This document shows, one piece after another, positions 1-5,906 of a stretch of DNA of 7,493 bases (positions are counted from its first letter, which is position 1; every line of letters begins with the position of its first letter). The notes beneath the pieces were generated by a model, which was not told the origin of the DNA, made no database searches, and saw only the letters and a list, made by a program, of their open reading frames with translations. This DNA comes from an uncultured Erysipelotrichaceae bacterium. Its GTDB lineage: Bacteria; Bacillota_I; Bacilli_A; Erysipelotrichales; Erysipelotrichaceae. The translations under genes were made by a program, and so were the position numbers. The stretch is from NCBI GenBank assembly GCA_937902945.1, contig CALEMD010000179.1, positions 1 to 7,493 on the forward strand, read 5' to 3'.

Positions 1-1
1 A

Positions 2-316
2 ATGGATGGAACTATCAATTCAGTCTATCCTACCGGTCATGCAGTGCTGATGACTCTGGATAACGGAATAGAAGTGATGATTCATGTAGGCCTTGATTCC
101 TATAAGATTGCCGGCGTGAACACAATCATGTGCAAGGCCGATGATCATGTTTCCAAAGGCGATGTTCTAGTGACTACAGATGTAAAGAAACTTAAGAAGA
201 ACGGATGTTCAACCATATCTCCGATTGTATTCCTGTCACAGGAAAAAATATCACTGACCAAAACAGATGCCATGGTTGATAACCAGGACGAGGGTTTTGT
301 AACGATTGAGAGGTGA
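2..316 (+). CDS. PTS glucose-family EIIA domain, C-terminal part (5' end outside window)
   Basis: This is the C-terminal 104 residues of a glucose-type phosphotransferase IIA domain (PTS_EIIA_1), which takes phosphate from HPr and passes it to a IIB domain during sugar import. The fragment opens with the family's DGTI..VYPTGHA segment and continues into IEVMIHVGLDS. His13 and His28 of the fragment are 15 residues apart, the same spacing as His75 and His90 (phospho-acceptor) of E. coli IIAGlc, so the active site looks intact. The signature usually reads GIDT or GLDT; here it is GLDS. The ATG at position 2 is almost certainly internal, because the domain needs about 50 more residues upstream, so the gene is cut by the window edge. 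It may be a separate IIA protein or the tail of an EIIBCA permease; this cannot be told here. Its TGA stop overlaps the ribosome binding site of the next gene. With MupG adjacent, the likely sugar is MurNAc-GlcNAc or a related amino sugar (inference). Confidence 0.88.
   Translation: MDGTINSVYPTGHAVLMTLDNGIEVMIHVGLDSYKIAGVNTIMCKADDHVSKGDVLVTTDVKKLKKNGCSTISPIVFLSQEKISLTKTDAMVDNQDEGFVTIER
308..316 (+). promoter_or_regulatory. Ribosome binding site of the MupG gene
   Basis: GAGAGGTGA lies 5 bases before the ATG at 322 and overlaps the TGA stop of the EIIA gene. It supports ATG 322 over the in-frame GTG at 313, which lies inside this Shine-Dalgarno sequence and so cannot be served by it. The overlap with the stop implies translational coupling. 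Confidence 0.7.
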
Positions 317-321
317 ACCGT

Positions 322-1422
322 ATGATCCGATGTATTGCAGTTTATCCTGCAGACAGACCTTCCAGCAAAGCAAGGCAATGGGAACAGTATATCAAGCAGG
401 CGAAAGCAAATGGCTTTCAGGAAGTTTTCAGCACTATTCATCTGCCGGAATTTACTCTTGAAAAGCAGATCGATTCATTGCTGGTCCTTTCTGAACTTGT
501 TCACAGATATAAAATGGATCTCTGTGTTGATATCGGAGGTTCTTATATTGCGGAAATTCTGAAGAATAAGGAACTGCTGCAGACAATCAGAAAATGCAGA
601 ATAGATACAGTACGTTTGGATTACGGCTATCATCACGATCAGATTGCACTTTTATACAAGAAACTGAAGCTGAAAGGTTTTGTTTTAAATGCATCTATAT
701 ACTCTGCAGAAGAAGCTGAACAGGAAATACAGTTTCTGCAGAGTATTTCATCTGATTTGAGTATTAAGGGATGCCATAATTTCTATCCGATGCCGGAAAC
801 AGGATTGGATGCAGAATTTGCGAAAGAACAGGACAAGGTATTCAAACGATACAACCTGCCTGTGTTTTACTGCATACCTTCAATGACGAACCCGCGAGCT
901 CCAATGCTGGCAGGACTGCCGACAATAGAAAAGCATCGCTATGCCGGCATTGAGAGTATTATGCTGGATCTGATTCACAGCTATGACTGCGATGCTATTA
1001 TGCTGGCAGATGAATTCTGTGATGAATCAGAATTGATAAAAATCAATCGCATTCTTGAGAAGAAACCTATACCTATTCATGTGCTGTTCTATAAAGTCTC
1101 ATCAGAAGAAAAAGAAATCGTATTGAAGAGCCATGTGTTTAGATATGACAGCAATTCAAGTATTCTTAGAAGTCAGACAAGCAGAGAAATGGCCTGCTTT
1201 GCAAAACAGATTATTCCTTGTTCCTGTACAAAAAGGCATGCAAGGGATATTGTGATCCTCAACAGGAATGCAAAGCGCTACAGTGGGGAAATGCAGGTGG
1301 CTGAATGCGAATTGCCTCGCAGCACCATGATGAATGTAATCGGGAAAATCGATCCGCAGTCAATGGAACTGCTTTCGTACTATCGCTTTGGCTATACGTA
1401 TGAATTTTTGGAGAAAGCATAA
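322..1422 (+). CDS. mupG: MupG-type 6-phospho-N-acetylmuramidase (DUF871 family)
   Basis: 366-residue protein of the DUF871/MupG family. The characterised member, Staphylococcus aureus MupG, is a cytoplasmic glycosidase that splits MurNAc-6-phosphate-GlcNAc, delivered by a PTS, into MurNAc-6-phosphate and GlcNAc. Family features visible are the N-terminal IAVYPADRP strand, FSTIHLPE (37-43), RLDYG (98-102), LNAS (122-125), GCHNFYP with following PETGLD (150-162), and PMLAGLPTIEKHR (194-206). These belong to a TIM-barrel domain of about 235 residues, followed by a C-terminal beta-rich domain to the end. Length matches the family (about 360). There is no signal peptide, consistent with action on an imported phosphosugar. 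The start at 322 is chosen from the well-placed AGGTGA. It follows the EIIA gene by 5 bases and ends 2 bases before the GNAT gene. The family call is firm; the exact disaccharide is inferred from family and PTS neighbour. No MurQ etherase is in the window. Confidence 0.87.
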   Translation: MIRCIAVYPADRPSSKARQWEQYIKQAKANGFQEVFSTIHLPEFTLEKQIDSLLVLSELVHRYKMDLCVDIGGSYIAEILKNKELLQTIRKCRIDTVRLDYGYHHDQIALLYKKLKLKGFVLNASIYSAEEAEQEIQFLQSISSDLSIKGCHNFYPMPETGLDAEFAKEQDKVFKRYNLPVFYCIPSMTNPRAPMLAGLPTIEKHRYAGIESIMLDLIHSYDCDAIMLADEFCDESELIKINRILEKKPIPIHVLFYKVSSEEKEIVLKSHVFRYDSNSSILRSQTSREMACFAKQIIPCSCTKRHARDIVILNRNAKRYSGEMQVAECELPRSTMMNVIGKIDPQSMELLSYYRFGYTYEFLEKA

Positions 1423-1424
1423 TT

Positions 1425-2357
1425 ATGATAACTGTCGCAAATACAGATGATATTCAAGCAATTGCAAATGACTGGAATTCCTATTTTGGGTGTGAAATAA
1501 GCAGTGAGATGTTCGCACGGATCTATTATGCAAATGAATCCAGGGATCCATCTGCTTTCTTTATTGAAAAAGAAGATAATCAGATTGTTGGGTTTTGCAT
1601 AGGCATCAAACGCAGAGTGCCATATCTTGATAGAGGTCTTGAAGAAGAGAAGGCATTTTTATTGGCGATTGGAGTAAAGAAGGAGTATCGCAATAAAGGA
1701 ATTGGGACTTCGCTTCTAAAGCGATTTGAACAGTATTATGCTGAGAATTCGCGGATCATTGCGGTTGGACAGTTCAGTCCATATTATTTCTTCCCAGCAG
1801 TTGAAGAAAACTCAGAAGCATTTCATCTGTTTCTTGCGAATGGCTATAAACCATATGACAAGTGCTTTGGAATGCACATGAATCTCACTGACTATAAGAA
1901 ACCGGATGATATATGCAGGTTTCAGAAAAAGAGAGAAGAGGAAGGCTTTCGCTTCTGCAATTATAACGAGAAGTATGCATTGGAGCTTCTTCAGTTTGTA
2001 GAAAACAGTTTTACTGCCGGCTGGTATTATTCTATATGTTCAGCGGTTCTGAATGAACATGCAGAAAGAACCGTATTGCTGGCAATAAAAGATGCACATA
2101 TAATTGGATATATCCAAAGAGAATTCGATTATGATCCAAACCGCTTTGGCCCGTTTGGAGTATCAGAAGAATATCGGAATAAGGGAATTGGTGCCATACT
2201 CCTTCATAACTGCTGGCAGGAAATGGCACATGAAGGAAAACAATTTGCATATTTTAAAACAACGGATGAACTTGCACAGAAATTCTATCTGCGCAATGGC
2301 ATGACAACCGATAAGGTGATGTGGCATATGAAGAAGGAAATTGAGGAAAAAGGATGA
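1425..2357 (+). CDS. Tandem GNAT-family N-acetyltransferase (two GNAT domains)
   Basis: 310-residue protein with two GNAT folds in tandem. Each carries the acetyl-CoA pyrophosphate-binding motif A in nearly identical form: EYRNKGIG at residues 87-94 and again at 249-256. Domain 1 spans about 1-155 and domain 2 about 170-308, each ending in the usual 'FYxxNGF'-like region (HLFLANGYKPY, KFYLRNGMTTD). Both pyrophosphate loops look competent, so this is not the common case of one plainly degenerate domain. It would transfer an acetyl group from acetyl-CoA to an amine. The substrate is unknown; a hexosamine, amino sugar phosphate or muropeptide amine would suit the neighbours (inference). Bacillus subtilis also has a predicted acetyltransferase gene (ybbJ) near its MurNAc-recycling genes. 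A GGAG at 1410-1413 precedes the ATG, and its TGA overlaps the next start as ATGA. Confidence 0.85.
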   Translation: MITVANTDDIQAIANDWNSYFGCEISSEMFARIYYANESRDPSAFFIEKEDNQIVGFCIGIKRRVPYLDRGLEEEKAFLLAIGVKKEYRNKGIGTSLLKRFEQYYAENSRIIAVGQFSPYYFFPAVEENSEAFHLFLANGYKPYDKCFGMHMNLTDYKKPDDICRFQKKREEEGFRFCNYNEKYALELLQFVENSFTAGWYYSICSAVLNEHAERTVLLAIKDAHIIGYIQREFDYDPNRFGPFGVSEEYRNKGIGAILLHNCWQEMAHEGKQFAYFKTTDELAQKFYLRNGMTTDKVMWHMKKEIEEKG

Positions 2358-2815
2358 TTGTTACCCAGGAAATTAAAACAACTGCTGAGGAATTCTTTGA
2401 ATATCTTTTACGTATGCAGCAGCGGGCTATACAGACAACTTCCAGGGGACTGGTTGATTTTGAAACAATCATGCAGGGCATCACGTATGAATGCTTTACA
2501 AGCCGAAAGAAAGATACTCATTATTCTATAATGATGACAGTGAAGCCTTGTATAAAGAATGAACTGATGGATGTGACATACAGAACAAAGGATGCGGTGG
2601 TGCATTACTGCTATCGTCTGAAAGATACTCCAGCAGGATGTGAAGTGACCTATTCAGAAGAAAGCACACCGATGAAAAATGGTGTTGAAAAGACAATGGG
2701 CGCATTTCAGTCTGCCATGCATGAAAGAAAAGCAAGAAGGCAGGCTGTGAAATCCATTCGGGCAATGGAGCATGCTGTACATGCCCGCAATGAACATGTA
2801 CTGGAGAAGAAATGA
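2354..2815 (+). CDS. DUF3284 domain protein
   Basis: 153-residue cytoplasmic protein that I match by pattern to DUF3284, a small family seen beside PTS sugar operons in firmicutes. The family plan is present: an N-terminal strand and helix (MIVTQEIKTTAEEFFEYLL), a Thr-Ser-rich turn, a central set of beta strands (about 43-100) ending in CEVTYSEE (96-103), and a basic C-terminal helix (about 115-145, with HERKARRQAVKSI). The strand-rich core followed by a long helix resembles a START/SRPBCC-like fold, which would suggest binding of a small hydrophobic or sugar ligand, but no catalytic residues can be named. No signal peptide or membrane segment. It overlaps both neighbours by ATGA, so it is translated as part of the operon. 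No function has been shown for the family as far as I know. Confidence 0.7.
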   Translation: MIVTQEIKTTAEEFFEYLLRMQQRAIQTTSRGLVDFETIMQGITYECFTSRKKDTHYSIMMTVKPCIKNELMDVTYRTKDAVVHYCYRLKDTPAGCEVTYSEESTPMKNGVEKTMGAFQSAMHERKARRQAVKSIRAMEHAVHARNEHVLEKK

Positions 2816-3627
2816 TTGATACTCTTGTTTCAGATTTAGATGGAACACTGCTGAATGCAGTTAAGGAAATAAACGATGACGACATATCCATGCTGCATCA
2901 ATGGGTTGAACTGGGTCATCATTTTCTGCCTGCCAGCGGCCGCAATGTAGAAATGATCAGAAATCTTGCAGAATCATATCATTTTCCTTGCTGCGATATG
3001 ATTGCTTATACGGGAGCACAGCTTTTAATCAATGGCGAAACTGCTGCAGAGTATCCGATTGAAGAACAGGAACTCATGAACTTTTATATAGGCATGTCTG
3101 AGTTCAATGAAGAGATTGACTATCAGTTCAGAGGAATTGATAATTCATCATTTGGACTTCATGAAAAAGGTCTCTTCTATAAGAAGCTTGTATTAGGTGC
3201 TCAGATGAAGCGATCAGATGTTGTTCAGCAGCCATTGGAAAACTATTTCTCATTGGATATAAAACCGGAGATCATGAAAATATTTTTTGTTGCCTCAGAC
3301 GATAATGCAGTGAAAATGGGTCATATCCTGCATGACAGATTTGATGGAATTATGACAGTCAGTGCAAGCGGTGAAACGTATTATGAACTATGCTCGCTGA
3401 AAGCAAATAAAGGAATTGCCCTGACTGAGTATATGAGAATTAAAGGTATTGAACCTTGCTCTGTGGCCGCGGTCGGTGATGCGGAAAACGATATATCAAT
3501 GCTGCAGGCAGCTGGATATCCTTTTGCAATGCAGAATGCGGATCCGTGTGTCAAAGCATATGGAAAGTCTGCCGCCTCAGTGGCAGATGTGATTCGGCAA
3601 TGCATGAAGAGCAATGGCGAACAATGA
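2812..3627 (+). CDS. Cof-type HAD-superfamily phosphatase
   Basis: 271-residue HAD hydrolase of the Cof/YidA type (class IIB cap), which typically dephosphorylates small phosphorylated metabolites such as sugar phosphates. All four motifs are visible: motif I DLDGTLL with nucleophile Asp8 and acid/base Asp10; motif II ASGR with Ser42; motif III Lys at K197 or K200 in SLKANKGIAL; motif IV GDAENDISML with Asp223 and Asp227 for Mg2+. The AMQNADPCVK segment near 239-248 matches the Cof-family AMGNA..ElK end region. The cap domain lies between motifs II and III (about 80-185). Length is normal for the family. The start is fixed by the ATGA overlap with the DUF3284 gene and GGAG at 2803-2806. As last gene of the PTS-MupG operon it may remove phosphate from excess or toxic amino sugar phosphates (inference); the substrate cannot be read from sequence. 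Confidence 0.9.
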   Translation: MIDTLVSDLDGTLLNAVKEINDDDISMLHQWVELGHHFLPASGRNVEMIRNLAESYHFPCCDMIAYTGAQLLINGETAAEYPIEEQELMNFYIGMSEFNEEIDYQFRGIDNSSFGLHEKGLFYKKLVLGAQMKRSDVVQQPLENYFSLDIKPEIMKIFFVASDDNAVKMGHILHDRFDGIMTVSASGETYYELCSLKANKGIALTEYMRIKGIEPCSVAAVGDAENDISMLQAAGYPFAMQNADPCVKAYGKSAASVADVIRQCMKSNGEQ

Positions 3628-3671
3628 TATTTAGTAGAATATGGACTTGAAGTCCATATTCTACTAAATAT
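3627..3671 (+). terminator. 45-nt perfect palindrome after the HAD gene, probable operon 3' end
   Basis: Two perfectly complementary 22-nt arms, 3627-3648 and 3650-3671, face each other around the single base G3649. With one G:U pair the stem can extend to 3624-3674, taking in the whole HAD stop codon. In RNA this would be a very long hairpin with a tight loop around CUUGAAG. There is no U-run after it on either strand (downstream + sequence reads TTATCGCAAATAAAAAG), so it is not a textbook intrinsic terminator. It may end or protect the 3' end of the left operon and limit read-through into the convergent tRNA. It is one strong hairpin between convergent transcription units. Confidence 0.6.
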
Positions 3672-3675
3672 TATC

Positions 3676-3702
3676 GCAAATAAAAAGCCGATGTGTTCGG
3701 CT
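3676..3702 (-). terminator. Rho-independent terminator of the tRNA-Leu / esterase transcript
   Basis: Read on the - strand: AGCCGA, loop ACACA, TCGGCT, then TTTTTATTT. The 6-bp GC-rich stem occupies 3686-3691 and 3697-3702, and the U-run corresponds to 3677-3685. It lies 13 bases past the encoded CCA of the tRNA, so it would end both a tRNA-only transcript and a longer one from the ATP-grasp/esterase genes. Confidence 0.85.
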
Positions 3703-3715
3703 GTTCATTGCTTGA

Positions 3716-3798
3716 TGGTGGGAGATGTGGGACTCGAACCCATACGCCGAAGCATCAGCTCCTAAAGCTGACGTGTCTGCCAATTCCACCAATCTCCC
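3716..3798 (-). tRNA. tRNA-Leu(UAG)
   Basis: 83-nt class II tRNA read on the - strand. The acceptor stem is GGGAGAT (3792-3798) with ATCTCCC (3720-3726), then discriminator A and an encoded CCA (3716-3718). The anticodon stem is TCAGC/GCTGA with loop TTTAGGA, giving anticodon TAG (3762-3764), which reads CUA and other CUN leucine codons. A long variable arm (TGCTTCGGCGT) is typical of tRNA-Leu, and the T-loop is TTCGAGT. The T-stem ATGGG/CCCAC has one A-C mismatch at its outer pair (3743 and 3727). The gene sits 46 nt after the esterase stop and just before an intrinsic terminator. Confidence 0.95.
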
Positions 3799-3803
3799 AT
3801 TGT

Positions 3804-3820
3804 TTCTGCAATCAGCAGAA
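3804..3820 (-). other. Small hairpin in the tRNA 5' leader
   Basis: TTCTGC and GCAGAA, 6 bp with a 5-base loop, lie between the esterase stop and the tRNA start. No U-run follows on the - strand, so it is not a terminator. It could lie in the precursor RNA removed during 5' maturation, or be chance. Confidence 0.35.
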
Positions 3821-3828
3821 GCGAAATT

Positions 3829-3834
3829 ATTATA
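3829..3834 (-). promoter_or_regulatory. Possible -10 box of a tRNA-Leu promoter
   Basis: A perfect TATAAT on the - strand, 30 bases before the tRNA 5' end. A start about 7 bases further on would give a leader near 24 nt. I find no good -35 hexamer at the right distance; TTGATC further upstream is too far at 21 bases. The AT-rich surroundings could create such a box by chance. Confidence 0.45.
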
Positions 3835-3844
3835 TCATATAGAA

Positions 3845-4600
3845 CTAACTAATGTGATCAAGAAAATATGGAAGCTGTTTCTGCCACCATGACCAGTCAT
3901 GGGCTACATCGGTACCCCATATATCTGCCCATGCGGGAACATCTTTGTATTCAAACAGTTCTTTCATGCGTTTCAGATCTTCAAGCATTGGATGTTCCCA
4001 AGCACCTTGACCTGCACACATGATGATTCTGCGGGAACGGTACATTTCTACAAATGGATGATCATATGCCATGCCTTCAATATAGTTGACTGGCGAATTG
4101 GCGTACAGAAGATCATCATTGTAATCGCCAAAGAAATAATGCATGTTATAAGCACCGGAGAGAGCAATGCATCCTCTGAAAAGATCCGGTCTTCGCAATA
4201 GAAAGTTCAAAGCATGGCTGGCTCCCATAGAGCAGCCTGTTGTATAGATTCCTCCAGCATAGTAGCCTTCATTGCTCTGCCTGCTGAACTCAATGATGCG
4301 AGGGCATAGTTCTTCAGTGATATAGCGATAGTATGCTTCCTGTGCTTCTGTGCGTTTTCTGCCATCTGTATTCTGGCTGCTCCAGCTGTTTCTGTCATTT
4401 GAATCAGCACAGAACATCTGGATGCGTCCTGATTCAATGAATGGCTTGGCAGCTTCAATCATACCGTTGTTTTCATAGTCGAAGAAGCGTCCATCCTGAG
4501 AAGGGAAAACCAGGAAGGGAATGCCGGCAAAGCCATATATCTTGTACTCCATGTCACGCGACAGGGCGGTACTGTATTCCTTGCGGTAGACTGTATTCAT
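3845..4600 (-). CDS. Esterase family protein (alpha/beta hydrolase, COG4947-like)
   Basis: 251-residue alpha/beta hydrolase resembling the small putative esterase family COG4947 (related to esterase D/CE1-type folds). The nucleophile elbow is GCSMG, with Ser124 inside TTGCSMGASHALNFLLRRPDLF. The likely catalytic His is His234 in DVAHDWSWWQKQLPYF, a characteristic C-terminal block. Glu202 in CAGQGAWEHP sits at the usual acid position (inference). The early FPSQDGRFFDYE segment (32-43) is also typical of the family and probably builds the oxyanion side. There is no signal peptide, so it acts in the cytoplasm. The ATG overlaps the ATP-grasp stop as ATGA. The nearest Shine-Dalgarno (GAGGAAAA) is about 12 bases away and weak, suggesting translation is coupled to the upstream gene. 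Substrate unknown. The pairing suggests it acts on the product or substrate of the ATP-grasp enzyme. Confidence 0.83.
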   Translation of the reverse strand: MNTVYRKEYSTALSRDMEYKIYGFAGIPFLVFPSQDGRFFDYENNGMIEAAKPFIESGRIQMFCADSNDRNSWSSQNTDGRKRTEAQEAYYRYITEELCPRIIEFSRQSNEGYYAGGIYTTGCSMGASHALNFLLRRPDLFRGCIALSGAYNMHYFFGDYNDDLLYANSPVNYIEGMAYDHPFVEMYRSRRIIMCAGQGAWEHPMLEDLKRMKELFEYKDVPAWADIWGTDVAHDWSWWQKQLPYFLDHIS

Positions 4601-5802
4601 TTCTTGATGTTTTCCTCTTTCTCATATACAAACTTAGCAAATTCTTTGACTTCTTTTTCTGTTTTGAATTTTGCAATATAGAAGTCATCACCCATGGCAC
4701 TTGTCAGTATCTGCGGCATTCTTTCATGCATGCAGATGGCCTGTCCATATTTCTTATAGACTTCCATGCTGCTGTGCTTATAGCTGGCAATGTGACGCAT
4801 GCCAGTATATGTGCAGAAGTAAGGACGCGAAGTGCTGTACTGAATTTCATTGAACATGCACATGTTTGCATAGATCATATAGACATTCACATCATTCGCA
4901 AAGTCCATCATATCCGGAGTATAGCCTCCAGGCGGACGCATGTTGACTTCTAAGCCTACAAGATCTCCTTTATGACCAAGACCTTTTTTATCTTCGCTGA
5001 GGCGGAAGTATTCGGTATGGAAGAAGCGGCCGCGGATATTGAATGCCTGGATGACTGCAGTTCCCATTTTGACTAGGTCTTCCGGTATGTCTCTGACTGA
5101 ATAGTAGAAGCATTCACCCTGCTCATTGACAATATCCATGATCGGAGTAGGAAATATATGAGAAGTCTGGAAAATAATATTTCCCGTCTGATCGGTAATG
5201 CCATCAAATGACTGAATATATCCAGGCACAAATTCTTCCATGATGTACTGTTTCTTCAGATTCTGACGGTAGAAAGCTTCCAGCTCTGTGTCATTGCTGA
5301 TCTTCCATGTAGCATTTGCGCCTACACCGTCATCAGGTTTTACAATGACTGGGTATCCGACTTCCTTAATGAATGCCTGTCCTAATGGAAGGGTGGAAAC
5401 TAAATGGTAACGGGCACACGGAACGCCGGCTTTTTTATAGTAGCTCTTCATGTTTGACTTCAGTTTGTAGCGCATGACATCCTGGGTCTTGTCTCCAGTA
5501 GTGATATTGAAGTCAGTACGCAGACGCGCATCCTGTTCCAGCCAGAATTCATTGTTGCTTTCCAGCCAGTCGATCTTTCCGTGCTTATGTGCAAACCATG
5601 CCACAGCACGGTATACCTCGTCATAATCCATCAGTGAATGTACCTGATAGTATTCATCCATGCTGTTTTTGATCTCAGGACTCAGAGATTCATATAGATC
5701 CTCACCAATGCAAAGGGAAGTGCCGCCTATCTCTTTCCATGCTTTCGGAAACTGGTAATACGTTTTCGGGAAAGTAGGTGATATGAACACAAAGTTTTTC
5801 AT
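4597..5802 (-). CDS. ATP-grasp carboxylate-amine ligase family protein
   Basis: 401-residue ATP-grasp enzyme. Such enzymes activate a carboxylate as an acyl phosphate with ATP and join it to an amine, as in amino acid ligases. Visible elements, numbered from the chosen start, are an N-terminal Rossmann-like domain (about 1-105); an ATP-binding helix before AGVPCARYH (126-133); VIVKPDDGVGANAT with ATP-contacting Lys155 (152-165); the hinge strand YIMEEFVPG with Glu189/Glu190; and the metal-binding end HTEYF (Glu264) with LEVNMRPPGG (Glu285, Asn287, Arg289). The metal ligands appear intact, so the enzyme should be active. The start at 5802 is preferred over an in-frame TTG at 5826 because a strong AAGGGGG lies 8 bases upstream and MKNFVFISPTFP begins the first beta strand. 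No signal peptide. It overlaps the esterase gene. The carboxylate and amine substrates cannot be read from sequence. Confidence 0.87.
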   Translation of the reverse strand: MKNFVFISPTFPKTYYQFPKAWKEIGGTSLCIGEDLYESLSPEIKNSMDEYYQVHSLMDYDEVYRAVAWFAHKHGKIDWLESNNEFWLEQDARLRTDFNITTGDKTQDVMRYKLKSNMKSYYKKAGVPCARYHLVSTLPLGQAFIKEVGYPVIVKPDDGVGANATWKISNDTELEAFYRQNLKKQYIMEEFVPGYIQSFDGITDQTGNIIFQTSHIFPTPIMDIVNEQGECFYYSVRDIPEDLVKMGTAVIQAFNIRGRFFHTEYFRLSEDKKGLGHKGDLVGLEVNMRPPGGYTPDMMDFANDVNVYMIYANMCMFNEIQYSTSRPYFCTYTGMRHIASYKHSSMEVYKKYGQAICMHERMPQILTSAMGDDFYIAKFKTEKEVKEFAKFVYEKEENIKK

Positions 5803-5810
5803 AGTATAAA

Positions 5811-5817
5811 CCCCCTT
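5811..5817 (-). promoter_or_regulatory. Ribosome binding site of the ATP-grasp gene
   Basis: AAGGGGG on the - strand, 8 bases before the ATG at 5802. It decides the start, since the alternative upstream TTG at 5826 lies before this site and would add eight residues (MHGKGVYT) not expected ahead of the first strand. Confidence 0.75.
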
Positions 5818-5829
5818 ACCATGCAATAA

Positions 5830-5835
5830 ATTTTA
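5830..5835 (-). promoter_or_regulatory. Possible extended -10 promoter of the ATP-grasp/esterase operon
   Basis: On the - strand TGATAAAAT gives a TG-n extended -10 with TAAAAT. Transcription would start near 5823, about 20 bases before the ATG at 5802. No convincing -35 is seen, which an extended -10 can tolerate. Prediction only. Confidence 0.45.
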
Positions 5836-5877
5836 TCACAATTCCTATTCAGACGTATGGGGGAATGCGTATTGGCG

Positions 5878-5883
5878 TATAAT
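5878..5883 (+). promoter_or_regulatory. Possible -10 box of the flavoprotein / chorismate mutase operon
   Basis: A perfect TATAAT, 23 bases before the ATG at 5907 and 12 bases before the GGAGGTG ribosome site (5896-5902). The expected -35 position (around 5855-5860, GTATGG) does not resemble TTGACA, so either an activator helps or the promoter is weak. The leader would be short, leaving no space for a riboswitch. Confidence 0.5.
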
Positions 5884-5906
5884 ATATTCATATACGGAGG
5901 TGCCTC

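Noticed and set aside
313..321. In-frame GTG start for the MupG gene at 313
   Set aside because: The GTG is part of the Shine-Dalgarno sequence itself; ATG 322 has a correctly spaced site and begins directly with the first family strand.
2526..2891. 121-codon open frame on the - strand
   Set aside because: Antisense to the DUF3284 and HAD genes, Ser/His/Pro-rich, no domain recognised.
3627..3671. Palindrome as an insertion-sequence end or phage attachment site beside the tRNA
   Set aside because: No transposase or integrase gene, no target duplication, and no copy of the tRNA 3' end elsewhere in the window. It is 45 bases away from the tRNA end.
4441..4953. 170-codon open frame on the + strand
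   Set aside because: It lies antisense across the esterase/ATP-grasp junction. Both of those have clear family motifs, while this translation is Cys/His-rich with no recognisable domain.
5803..5826. In-frame TTG start for the ATP-grasp gene at 5826
   Set aside because: It lies upstream of the strong AAGGGGG, which is correctly placed for ATG 5802, and it would begin at the predicted transcription start with no leader.
5827..5906. Riboswitch or T-box upstream of the flavoprotein or ATP-grasp gene
   Set aside because: The predicted leaders are only about 20 bases on either side, too short for such an element, and no terminator hairpin is present.
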